Source of the DNA: Ostrinia nubilalis
Lineage: Eukaryota; Arthropoda; Insecta; Lepidoptera; Crambidae
DNA: 64,000 bases
Assembly: GCF_963855985.1 (NCBI RefSeq)
Contig: NC_087111.1
Location: forward strand, 7,197,001-7,261,000
Direction: 5' to 3'
Positions 53,786 through 63,749 of this stretch are shown here, piece after piece. The notes under the pieces are model-generated. The model did not search any database. It was not told the DNA's origin and saw only the letters and a list, made by a program, of their open reading frames with translations. Position 1 is the first letter of the stretch. Each line of letters starts with the position of its first letter. A program made the position numbers and the translations under genes.

Positions 53786-54958
53786 TAGTGTTCCCGGGGC
53801 CTATAGGCTTTTAGGCCTAAAATTAAGCCTATTTAGTTCTTTTTTTGGCCATGATAGACTACTAGGCTTTTAAAAGGCTACTCATTATAAAAAGCCTATA
53901 GGTTTAAAAAAAGACCTATAGGCCTAAATAGCCTTTTAGGCTTTATTTCCGACTAAAGTCTTTTTTTAAGTTGTAGGCTTATTATAGGGCTATAGCCATT
54001 ATTCAGGTTATGGCTTAGTATGAATTAAACAAGTATTTTTGTATTGCATTTATTTTCAAATTAAATATAAAAACGTTATACATTGTTTCCAAAATATATA
54101 ATTTCTTTTTTTATGTATTTTTTTTATAAAATTTAACTTATTTCTTGCTTTTTAGTTAACTAATTATTACCTTGATGTTACCACCGAAGGTAGGCAGTAC
54201 ATTAAGACCATATTCTTCATATCTAGTGTAAAATAATATTCCCTACAAAATACAGGTTAACATATCGGCAACCTAAAAAGACCTTAAACCGTCAGCCCAC
54301 CTTAAAAACATGAAAGAATACAACTATTGGTCTATTTGTACCTATAATTTATTGTACCTATAAGAATTATCCTCCAACTCCTAAGCATTAAGTAGTTTTA
54401 CCTTCTATCATCAGCTCATCAATATGAGATGATGATTTCCAGGAGCGAATACTTGAATAACTTAAAAAGTTTGAAAAACGATATACGTGCCTATAAAATA
54501 TGAGGGTTGCCCTCAATTTCCCTAGGATCCCATCATCAGATCCTGACTTGGTGACAATGGGACCACCTCAGAAGTGTACCCTACCGAACAAAAAAAGAAT
54601 TTTGAAAATCGGTCCACAAAATTGACGGAGTAATCGGTCAACATACATAGAAAAAAAATACACACAGTCGAATATAACCTCTTCCTTTTTTGAAGTCAGT
54701 TAAAAATAAATAAAATAGACCTAGCCTAAAGGACTAAAAACCTTTATAGGTTTTTTAGCCTTTCAAGCCTTTTAAATATGCGCCTAGCCTACAAAAAGGC
54801 TAAAAGCCTATAGTAATCGGGTGGACAAAAAAAAGGCTATGAAAAAGGCCTAGCCTAAAGGCCTAAAAGACTTTTTAGACTTTTTTCCCGCTGTAGCCCC
54901 TAATTCATAGGCTAGCCTTAAAAAAAAGCCTAAAAGCCTATAGGCCTCGGGAACACTA
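53786..54958. mobile_element. 1173-bp non-autonomous hAT element rich in GGCCTATAGGC
   Basis: An exact 8-bp duplication ATTCAGTC lies at 53778-53785 and 54959-54966. The termini TAGTGTTCCCGGGGCCTATA and the reverse complement of the right end TAGTGTTCCCGAGGCCTATA are inverted repeats with one mismatch. About 230 bp at each end consists of degenerate repeats of the palindromic unit (GG)CCTATAGGC with TTTTAGGC spacers. The AT-rich middle contains a piece of the AACCGACTTC repeat at about 54600-54715. No transposase ORF is present. Confidence 0.92.
54600..54715. repeat. Fragment of the AACCGACTTCAAA repeat nested in the hAT element
   Basis: 'GAAAATCGGTCCACAAAATT' and CTTCCTTTTTTGAAGTCAGTT correspond to one end of the repeat family at 37568-37978. 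Confidence 0.55.
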
Positions 54959-55099
54959 ATTCAGTCTCTACATTTTGCATAATAATGTCGTTAAGATTTA
55001 TATGCTGTCGTCTGTACATATCCAGCTTCCATATTATTTTGTATGTTAACTACTTCACTCCGTAAAGCTATTGTGAAAAATTGAGTACCTTTAACTCAG

Positions 55100-55441
55100 C
55101 AGTCAGCGTCAGAGAGTTCGTGACATCCAAAGTAGCCAAAAAGTTCGCAACACGTCACTGTCACAATGAGGGCTATCGTTTTAGCGCTCACCAGTTAGCG
55201 CCACTGTAGAGTAAGGTCCTGTCACTTGCTAGTAGCGAAGACAGTGGCACCAACTGGTGAGCGCTAAAGTGGTAGGAGGACCATCGCATTTGCACTCATC
55301 AAGATGGCGCCACTGTAGAGTAAGGTCCTGTCAATCGCCAGGGGTGCCAACTGTTAAGTATAAAAATGATAGCCCTCATTGGATTATGATTGTGCTATCA
55401 ACTTACCACTTTGGATGTCACGAACTATTTGACTCTGACTG
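55100..55441. mobile_element. 342-bp TIR element with nested inverted and direct repeats
   Basis: CAGTCAGCGTCAGAGAGTTC and the reverse complement of the right end CAGTCAGAGTCAAATAGTTC begin inverted repeats that extend, with gaps, over about 80 bp ('CAATGAGGGCTATCRTTTT'). Inside, TAGCGCTCACCAGTT (55182-55196) pairs with AACTGGTGAGCGCTA (55252-55266), and a 27-bp segment starting GCGCCACTGTAGAGTAAGGT is repeated directly at 55198 and 55307. No clear target duplication was seen. Confidence 0.75.
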
Positions 55442-55509
55442 TAACAGTATTTTGTTCAATTTGAAATTGAATCTGTCACAAATGTTACTTGACGAAAGTT
55501 AGAGGTCCT

Positions 55510-56900
55510 TCTGTAAAAAGGTTTCTATATCCTATTTACTTTCAGATTTTATGGTCCCATAGTATTCACCACAGCCTTGCCCCATCGCCATTCCTATCAC
55601 CATAGCTACCACCATAAAACTTAGTTTCCAAAGATTACCAAAGTCACCGCGACCACTAAAGCACCTCGTAAACTTTTACTGTCAGTTTTTATGTTTGTTT
55701 GAGGCCCAATATCGGGTCTGCCCTCCGTAGAGGTATTTGATTGCTGCGGTATTGACTGGTTGAGGTGGGGTGCTAGTGATGGCGTGATATAGGATTGTAA
55801 GAGGAAGCTTATGGTTTAGGATTTTTGCGTAATAATAAAGCGTTTATGTTTTAAGAAAGATGTTTGTCTGACACTGATCACTTCATCGTAAAAGGTATGA
55901 GTATTATGTATTTTAATTCCTTCACTTTGCATTCGAAAATAAGTTTACGTAGTGTCAACGTTAAAATTATCTGAAAAATTGCCAAAGTTTATTAGGGAAA
56001 TACATAGATAAATTACTATAGCGTCTAATGAATGAACACTTTCATTGACTGCAATGCATTTGGAACTCTCGATTACTATGATAGGCGTTTCTACTTCAGT
56101 ACTTTGGTCATTGCTTGTAGCTTCTCGACACTTTAATTAAAATAACCTTTTACATTTCAAAATAGGTCAAAAACCGCGTATTTATTCTTTATTCTTCGCC
56201 TGTTAATTGGTATACCGGAGCGGTTAAGCTCCGAGAAAAACAGCTCAGGTTTTTATCTCTAGTTGCCTCAAATGAATTTCTTAATCAAATAGGCTGTTCC
56301 TGTGAACTGTCCTCGCTGACACTGAGGCCCCACCCTGTCCTATCCCGCCGCTCGCCACAAAGGAGGCCGCGCACATATCAATACGTGTTAGAACGTGTCA
56401 AGGGTTTAAATGTGAACCGTAAAGTTTAATAGTCGGGAAATCGAGCGACTACCGACGTTTAAACACTTATCAGAGCTTCAAAGTCTCACGTATGGGACTC
56501 TATCAGAAAATATTAAAAAATATCATTTTTTAACTTTAAAGTATAAATAACGTTGTTTTATTTTACTTTGACGGAATTAACAACATTTTCAAAATCAAAA
56601 CCAAAGCTATTGATGGGAAACTTAAACACATGTCATTTACAGGAAAATCTCCAAGGAGTTTTCGTTTGGAAAAAAAATTGTAGGAAGGTGAAGTAAAAAC
56701 ACATCCCACAAAAATTTCATGTAAAAAGTTGTCAAGATATTCTGTTCCTTTATGGCCAGCACTGTCTAAAAGTTTTCGGATCTCATGTGGAGCCAAGCTT
56801 CTAACTCTACCTACACGCCCTAACTTCACAAACTCTACACCTTAGTCAAAATAGGCACCCTATCGTCACATCTTCTCTTCTTAGTCGGGCACTCTTTTCA
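55510..56900. other. Gene-free stretch
   Basis: Several short open frames (for example 56563-56829, minus) lack any motif. No element recognised. Confidence 0.45.
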
Positions 56901-56904
56901 GACA

Positions 56905-57010
56905 CTCTTCTTTGGTCGTGGTTGCGCTGCCGAGGTACATGGTGGGGTGATGTCATATCCGAGGGCAGCTCTCCTGGCGATGTTCTTCCATTTCTGACGG
57001 TTAGAGGCGT
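56905..57010 (-). pseudogene. LINE C-terminal coding fragment
   Basis: The minus strand reads NRQKWKNIARRAALGYDITP, then PCTSAAQPRPKKS. The 'NRQKWK-IARRA' motif looks like the C-terminal end of an RTE-like LINE polymerase. The sequence upstream on the minus strand is frameshifted. Confidence 0.45.
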
Positions 57011-57732
57011 CGCAAGTACACTGGACCATTCATCATGGTGGACTCAGTGGCCTTTGTGATGGCGTAGACGCCAGCGGGTTGGCGATCGACCGCGTGCTCT
57101 CTTACCTCTCACATAGTCACATGCGTAAGGAAAAAAAATACTTTTAAATACTTTACGGTTATACAATAGTTCTTGTATAATAACGATAACAGTTTCCCTA
57201 GATATTGTTCTTTTACTTTGTTTTTTGTTTACTTAAGCTTTGATGGACAAATTGAAAATGAAAACTTTATAGAGTGTTACGTTTTAAGCATTTTTACTAT
57301 CTACAAATTGGTATTACGTACGACCCTTAAGTGTTATCAAATCTTAACGGCGGGATAAATCTCGGAGCAACATTCTAACGTCATTATTAAGGCTGCGCCG
57401 CATACATTATTGTCCAATCATGTTGTATTCCAAACATACTTATGGATGTAAATATGGTGTTATATTTTAATGGGTTTGAATGCGCGTTATCAAAATATTA
57501 GTATTGGTAGTAAATGTTAAGTGAGATTTTTTCATATTAATTTACTTCTTCTAAAAAAAACACACTGATTTGAGAGCTTACATGTTACTAATCAACTACG
57601 GATTTAAAATAAATCCTTACGAAAATAGGATAACATAAAGTAACCGATTATTTAACAATAAGATAAGAGTGCATGGACTTCACCTGCACTAGCACTCACT
57701 TGTCCTACTTTGTAAAAAGTAACATTTCCTGT

Positions 57733-57868
57733 AGGTGGACCGACGACCTGATAAAGGTAGCAGGAAGGTGCTGGATGCAGGCCGCTACAAACCGTGTGAT
57801 GTGGAAGTCATTGGGGGAGGCCAATGTTCAGCAGTGGACGTCCTGTGGATGAAATGATGATGATGATG
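57733..57868 (+). mobile_element. RTE LINE 3' end with exact 12-bp target duplication
   Basis: AACATTTCCTGT at 57721-57732 and 57869-57880 flank the insertion. The sequence runs 'AGGTGGACCGACGACCTGAT', 'AAAGGTAGCAGGAAGGTGCT', 'TTGGGGGAGGCCAATGTTCA', GATGAAATGATGATGATGATG. This is one of the youngest RTE copies in the window. Confidence 0.95.
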
Positions 57869-58060
57869 AACATTTCCTGTAATAAATAAAAGGAAGGGTG
57901 ACTGAGTTTCTTCTGTCAAATTTTCAGCAGTTTTCAGTAAGTTATGTACTCGTATACTTACTTAACAACTTTAAAAAGAGCCTACCTATATACCTATGCG
58001 TCCCGATCTTGCATTGAAAAGGCAACCAAAGTATCATTTAGGAAGACTGCTAGATTGATT

Positions 58061-58227
58061 AGTGTGAGTTTACATCAAAACGTCCTCACTAGTGAGCGCG
58101 TTGAAAACTGACATTAAAATGTATGAAGGATTGTACAGCGCCCCTAGCGGAAACGTTCAAAAACTAAAATTTTCACACATTTTTCTAACGCGCTCACTAG
58201 TGACGTCGTTTAATGTAAACTCACACT
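58061..58227. repeat. MITE with 'CAGCGCCCCTAGC' core, second member
   Basis: AGTGTGAGTTTACATCAAAA and the reverse complement of the right end AGTGTGAGTTTACATTAAAC are inverted repeats. They continue as CTCACTAGTGAGCGCGTT, which is itself palindromic. The centre GTACAGCGCCCCTAGCGG is shared with 39312-39496. Confidence 0.8.
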
Positions 58228-58809
58228 CAGCCCTCTGTATACTGTGTCCCAATTTCACAAATAAACACAATACTGACACTAGAAGTGTCTGACACATGCC
58301 AACGAGCGATTGACCGGCAAGTGTTTTATGGCTTCCTGCGATGCGCGGGCGCCGATAACGGGCTATTTCAGGCCATGAATGAAAGAGAGGTATGAATGAC
58401 GGTGTTAATTGCGCTATATTTAATGCATGCCAGATAAATGACAATCGATGTTGAGGAATTGTTGAGCGGAGAATATTCTGTATTATTTATATCCAAAGTT
58501 AACTACAGTACATATTGTTTTAAACTTTCATGGTCACTAACATAATTATTATTACTGACGGGACTGCTACCATGTACCTTAATTTTGAGTTTCCGATAGT
58601 TATTTCGGCACTGTTGCAAGATCGCGTCATCGCCATGGTCACGTCACTCCGTGAATTTATCTACACTTACCTTACTTATTGCCAAATTAAGAAAATGGAC
58701 AAGGAGATTAATGTCCCGAAACAGTGGTACTGGTAGGGTTAATACTGGGAGGTATAAAAGTGCGTTTTAAAGCCTACTTGCAAAAATAAAAAAGTAGTAA
58801 TATAGCAAG

Positions 58810-58895
58810 GCCCGATTGACCGACGACCTCATGAAGACTCAGGCGCAAGATGCTCTTTAGCGCTCCTTCAGGAGCTTATGTCCAGCAGTGGACTA
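58810..58895 (+). mobile_element. Heavily decayed RTE LINE tail
   Basis: 'GATTGACCGACGACCTCATG' and 'TATGTCCAGCAGTGGACTAA' preserve the order of the RTE 3' coding region; the rest is unrecognisable. Confidence 0.45.
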
Positions 58896-58969
58896 AACAG
58901 TCTACCAGTAAGTACAGTCGATAGCACAATAGAGATTTTAGTTGCAAACACGATAACTTACTAGCCTAG

Positions 58970-59143
58970 CTAGATGCAGACCATCAATTTTTAGTAGGCC
59001 GATAGTTGGGCCCGATTCCAATTAGTATGATGAATCGGCCGATACCAAATCGGTGTAATGTGCACACTTTCATACATCTCCATACTGATCAACAGCCCGA
59101 CCCAACCATCGGCTGACAAAAAGTTAGTAGTCTGCGGCTCAGC
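58970..59143. repeat. 'CCACCGAYTTTTAGT' MITE, copy 2 (inverted)
   Basis: It contains 'TTTTTAGTAGGCCGATAGTT', 'GAATCGGCCGATACCAAATC' and 'CTTTCATACATCTCCATACT', i.e. the interior of the 46026 copy in reverse order. The outer limits are approximate. Confidence 0.72.
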
Positions 59144-59149
59144 AATCAG

Positions 59150-59615
59150 CAACTGCATAAAACATACATAGTGCTTATTATTTTAAGTGTTAATTATTTG
59201 ATTAATGACAACGGTAACCTCCATATACCTACTAGAAAATTTTAATATCAACGTGAAAGGAAACCAAACCCAGTAATGTGTTTATGAAACAGCAACAAAT
59301 AGTTATGAAGACAGGCCTACTTGGTTTTTTAATGCAATTGTAATGACAAAAATTACAGCTAGAAACTGCAATAAATATTGCCATAATTACAACTAATGCC
59401 CTGTTAACAGTACGAAAACATTACAACCAATAAATTACAATAACACTACCAGCAATTACCAGTTGCCTCGTTACCTAATTCTTTACCAGCAAAAACAATG
59501 GCAGGTAATTCGCTAAGTTATGTCTAATTATTTTAAACGAATCCGATATTTGTTTGCGGTAATAAATAACGATTGATTGGACCATTAACACCCACATCCG
59601 AGGGAAACGATGTAG
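59150..59615. other. Gene-free stretch
   Basis: AT-rich; no supported feature. Confidence 0.45.
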
Positions 59616-59619
59616 GCTA

Positions 59620-59945
59620 TGGAAGTCTATGCGGTAGACTTGATACGCACAATCTTCTTCTTGTCGTGTCGACAACAAACCTACACAGTGTTAGCCCAAA
59701 ACTCCGCTACAAGAGTGGCGTTGTCAGTAGCCTTCATTAAATCTTCCTGCGTGCAGTTGTTTGGGCACGCAGGGCACGACATCATGGGCTCGTCGACTGG
59801 GGAACAAAACCACACTTGCACTCTAAGTTTGAGCCATCCAAGAATCCCCACCTGAACAGATTGTCCTTACTACAGCCGACCTGCGTCCGAAGTCTATTCA
59901 AAGACTTCCTGGTAAGCCAAGGGAGCTCGTGTTAGTGGACTCTCA
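59620..59945 (-). pseudogene. LINE C-terminal fragment, frameshifted
   Basis: The minus strand from about 59930 reads LNRLRTQVGCSKDNLFRWGF, then LDGSNLECKCGFVPQST, followed by a stop. After a frame change it reads CTQEDLMKATDNATLVAEFW and ANTV before a stop. 'LNRLRT...C---L--WG--D---C-CG' followed by 'CTEEDL--A---A---A-FW' is a C-terminal pattern of widespread insect LINE ORF2 proteins. It is a non-functional relic. Confidence 0.65.
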
Positions 59946-59959
59946 GACGTAGGGATAAA

Positions 59960-60545
59960 AGGGCAGGAAAGATCAGCTCTCTCACTATTGTCAGCATAGA
60001 GATATAGAGAGATGCCATCTAATGCGCTGAGTTCGAAACTCAGTGTCGCATTAGAAATTCACACACACAAAGTAATCAAAATATGTGCTCATTATCCACT
60101 GCGGTATCAGTACTCAACGTTCGAATAATGTTTAGTACTACGCAAGCAATGTAATCTGTTTACATTATGACGTCGCTGCTGTCATCATTGCTGTCTCGAG
60201 CAATGTGTTCTATATTTGGGCATATTGCTGCGACACGGCCCCGCCCCCTTGTCACATCTTCCTTTAGTTTCAGTGATCTGTGGCGATGCATGCCAGTTTA
60301 TAGATTTTTGAGAAGGGCTTACTGCATCACTCTTCATTATGTAACAGTTAATATTCGTCCGTTAGTTTACAACTTTCCCTAGAACTTATAAAGCCTGAAT
60401 ATAGGCGTGTATTGAGTACACACTTACGGTTTTGAAACGCTGTTATTGATGATTAAGTTCTTCATATCATTATGAATGAATCGGTTGATGTGTAGGCAAT
60501 TTAGGATTGAATGCTTCGAACTTCTAATTCTATTAGCTAAAGCGT
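59960..60545. other. Gene-free stretch
   Basis: A short GC-rich patch near 60230 ('GACACGGCCCCGCCCCCTTG') is the only notable item. The open frame over it has no recognised motif. Confidence 0.4.
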
Positions 60546-60549
60546 CTTA

Positions 60550-60683
60550 CGTATTCACAAACATTACAATGAGGTCTCATAGTGCGCGACGCACAGGGCC
60601 ACACACAAACCAATCACAGAGTTCAACGCTGTGCGTTCAATTTGCAACTTCACATAAGCAAGCATCGTTTGTGAATGCGGGTG
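60550..60683. repeat. CGCCCGTATTCACAAA MITE (TWA target), copy 3
   Basis: CGTATTCACAAACATTACAA to CATCGTTTGTGAATGCGGGTG, with TTA at 60547-60549 and 60684-60686. The outermost CGCC of the left end is missing. Confidence 0.82.
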
Positions 60684-60751
60684 TTATTTTTCTTCTGAAT
60701 ATTTTGATTTCTGATCTTCATTCGTTTCGAACTCCTTTCTTGTTATTCTAA

Positions 60752-60901
60752 CGCCCGTATTCACAAACGATACTTGTATAAGTGAAGTAGGAAATCGAAC
60801 GCACAGCGTTGAATAGAGCTCTGTGATTGATTCGTGTGTCTTCCTGTGCGCCCACGCGCACTGTGTGTGCGACCTCATAGTAATGTTTGTGAATACGGGC
60901 G
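60752..60901. repeat. CGCCCGTATTCACAAA MITE (TWA target), copy 4
   Basis: A 150-bp element, CGCCCGTATTCACAAACGAT to AATGTTTGTGAATACGGGCG, with exact TAA duplication at 60749-60751 and 60902-60904. It lies 68 bp from copy 3 in the opposite orientation. Confidence 0.9.
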
Positions 60902-60945
60902 TAATGTGTAATAGTTTTCATTGCAAGCTGACCTCTGGTACTTTA

Positions 60946-61066
60946 AGGCTGAGTTGCGCCATCTTACTTTAACTTTGACAACGTCAAAAATCTGTCACAC
61001 TCCATACAAAAAGCACCAGTTATTGTTATTGTTACGGTTATAATAAAATAGCGCAATCCAGTCTAA
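60946..61066. repeat. GGCTGRGTTGCACC MITE, copy 7
   Basis: AGGCTGAGTTGCGCCATCTT to AATAGCGCAATCCAGTCTAA, with the core in the orientation of copy 1. Confidence 0.82.
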
Positions 61067-61342
61067 GATAGGAATTTTAAGTAGGAATCTTCTAAATTAC
61101 TTTCAGACTGAAAATCCTCTTCACTATCACTGTCTCTTGACTCTGTGACTCTTTTATCTTAACGTCCCTTTACGGAGCAATAATTGTTACAATATAATTA
61201 TAATGGTCGGATCAATAAATTACAGTGTCACATTAATTATTAATGATTGAGAAATGCGTCTGACGATAAAGACTTTAATGTCTTTCAGATTATTGCCACA
61301 GTGGAAGTAAATGTAATAAGACCTCTACAATCCGGTTGTGTA

Positions 61343-61463
61343 AGGCTCAGTTGCACAACCTATCTTTGACCGTAACTTTGACGATAACCGTTGCTTTTTA
61401 TATGGATTTTGACAGATTTTTGACGTTTGTCAAAGTTAAAGTAAGATGGTGCAATCCAGTCTT
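61343..61463. repeat. GGCTGRGTTGCACC MITE, copy 8
   Basis: AGGCTCAGTTGCACAACCTA to GATGGTGCAATCCAGTCTTA, with the core 'TTTGACAGATTTTTGACGTT' in the orientation of copy 2. Confidence 0.85.
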
Positions 61464-61736
61464 AATTGCGCACCCGTCAGCCTTGACGTCACATCGACGC
61501 TCTGGTGAATAAGGAAGAGTCGCATTTCAGCGAAGTGCGCAGCTTTATTTCAAGCTGGTTGGCCTGGCGAACTTCGTACCGCCAATAAAAGTTCTATTCT
61601 ATGACCATGTTCATCAGGGGCAATGTAGGATTCTAATAGTGAAAGATTTTCTTAAATCGGTCCAGTTGTTACGGAGCCTATTCAATACAAATTACAAACA
61701 AACAATGTAATATCTGTCCTCTTTATAATATTAGTG

Positions 61737-61800
61737 TACGGGACTATTCCCGCCTCTTGTTCCCACCGCTGCAACTTCTGTGTAGCCAGGATCTATACCT
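61737..61800 (+). repeat. Dispersed 'TACGGGACTATTCCC' repeat, fragment
   Basis: TACGGGACTATTCCCGCCTC and 'GCTGCAACTTCTGTGTAGCC' match the first 65 bp of the copies at 30574 and 47029. Confidence 0.7.
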
Positions 61801-61809
61801 ATTTATAGT

Positions 61810-62540
61810 GTAGAAGAAGATTGTCGGTCCACCGAGTAGGAGGCTTGCTTACGACCTTTTTCAGTCCTGAAAATGTAATAAGGACAACAAGGACAAATCA
61901 GGTGATGTTTTTGCTGCAAAATCACACTCTTAGCGTCACATAAGGTAATCAGAGTGTTTTAGTAGTACCACGTGGGGTACTACTGCCTACTTTTACTGTA
62001 TATTTGTAGTGAATGGAATAACAATACGCGTAATTTGTATAAATGTATATGTTTGTCAGTTCATGTCTCACTATTAAGAGGAAAACGTCTAATTTAAATT
62101 AATTGCAATGATTTCCGTTACAATAAATAACAATCAGGTCAGTGTCTATAATGTTTTTTCTACGAAAACAACTAATGATTAATTTTGTTATTTCGTTAAA
62201 CGTATTTTTTCTGAATAACATGGATTTATTATCTTTGATATTTTATTGGAGATAGAAATGGAAGTAATATGGTCTTCATACAATTTTTAAATTCTGTAAT
62301 TTGCTGATGTGCCAAATAAATGTATTTTATTTCTTTCATGAAATGAAATAAGTTTAAATACAATGTGAATTTTCACTATAGTAGGTATAGTTGTTAAATT
62401 ATATTATCAATGCTCACACGCGAACAGTTCAAATTGCTCGCGTTCTTTCGCTGTTGTTCGCCGAACTTTCGTCAGATACGTCTCTAAGTTCCAGGGGAAA
62501 ACTAATCTTGTCATTTACTATTATTGTGTCTCGTTTCTGG
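61810..62540. other. Gene-free stretch
   Basis: No supported gene or element. Confidence 0.45.
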
Positions 62541-62546
62541 ACATTA

Positions 62547-62657
62547 ACCCTGGGTTGCACCATCTTACTTGAACTATAACAAACTTCAAAAGTCAAATTC
62601 CATACAAAAACACAAGTCATGGTTACGGTTAGAGTTAAGGTGGTGCAACTGAGGCTA
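62547..62657. repeat. GGCTGRGTTGCACC MITE, copy 9
   Basis: ACCCTGGGTTGCACCATCTT to TAAGGTGGTGCAACTGAGGC, orientation of copy 1, abutting copy 10. Confidence 0.82.
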
Positions 62658-62771
62658 AGGCTGAGTTGCATCACCTAAATTTAACCGTAACTATAACTGG
62701 TGTTTTTGTATGGAATTTGACAGATTTTTGACGTTTGTTAAAGTTAAAGAGGGATGGTGGAACCCAGCCCT
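62658..62771. repeat. GGCTGRGTTGCACC MITE, copy 10
   Basis: AGGCTGAGTTGCATCACCTA to GGATGGTGGAACCCAGCCC, orientation of copy 2. It shares the CTAAGGCTGAG junction with copy 9, giving a tail-to-tail pair. Confidence 0.82.
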
Positions 62772-63180
62772 AAAGTGTTAAAGTTTCAGCATTTTTTTGC
62801 CAACAAAGCGACGGATTCACGACCAAAAAACGTAATAACGAACTTTATTTCGGTCGTTAACACGGTATGTACTCACAATTCCCATTAAACCGTAAGTAGT
62901 GGTTTGTACAAACTAATTTAGTACTAATTCCCTGTCACGTCCCATTTCGCGGGCTCATCGAGCTTGCCGCATCATTTGGAGCAAATTAATCTGCAGCGAG
63001 CATCGTGTGTTCGCAATTACTCTGTAATTAAAAATAACTTATTCATTTAGTAAGCTCAAGGATGTGGGCGGGGGAGATCAGCCAGGCCATTCTTTTACAA
63101 AAAATAAGTCTTATCTTATGGACTAAACCTGTGAACGATATTAAGACATATATCTAAATTTAAATAACTCAAAGGTTACT

Positions 63181-63356
63181 GACTGACTGACATAGTGATT
63201 TATCAACGCACAGCCCAAACCACTAGACGGATCGGGCTGAAATTTGGCATGCAGGTAGATGTTTCACGTAGGCATCCGCTAAGAAAGGATTTTACGAAAC
63301 CACCCCTAAGGGGGTAAAACGGGATCTACGCGTACATAGTCACGGGCGGCCGCTAG
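63181..63356 (+). mobile_element. Helitron-like 3' end
   Basis: It contains 'CGGATCGGGCTGAAATTTGG' and 'ACCCCTAAGGGGGTAAAACG', ending GTCACGGGCGGCCGCTAG before T. The GC-rich stretch before CTAG fits a terminal hairpin. The 5' end is unresolved. Confidence 0.5.
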
Positions 63357-63749
63357 TTCGTCAATATTATGAAAATAAATAAATAATTCAGAGAGAGTCG
63401 CGACTCGTCGCGTGTTACATGCTTTAGATAATATGAAATATTATTTTATGTTGTGAATGATTTCGATTTTGACCAGTTTATACCAAATATGAACATTATT
63501 TCCTTAATTATCAATGGAAGTTAAGTCTATCTACATATAAAACTACAACTTTTTAAGATAAGGTACCTAACTAAGTGTTGATGGAAGGAAATAGGAAATA
63601 ATGAAATAGAACAAGAAAACATCAACCTTGAAGACTTCATAATCTAAACATCATAAAACTGCTTGCCCCCACTGTTGTAGCAGCATATTAGTCGAAACGT
63701 CAGTACTCAATGGTCTTCATAAAAATGACACGTTTAGACCCGTGATTGT

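Noticed and set aside
56563..56829. 88-codon minus-strand frame
   Set aside because: No recognisable domain and no neighbouring coding evidence. Kept only as part of a gene-free stretch.
60167..60382. 71-codon frame over a GC-rich patch
   Set aside because: Serine/leucine-rich composition follows from base composition; no motif.
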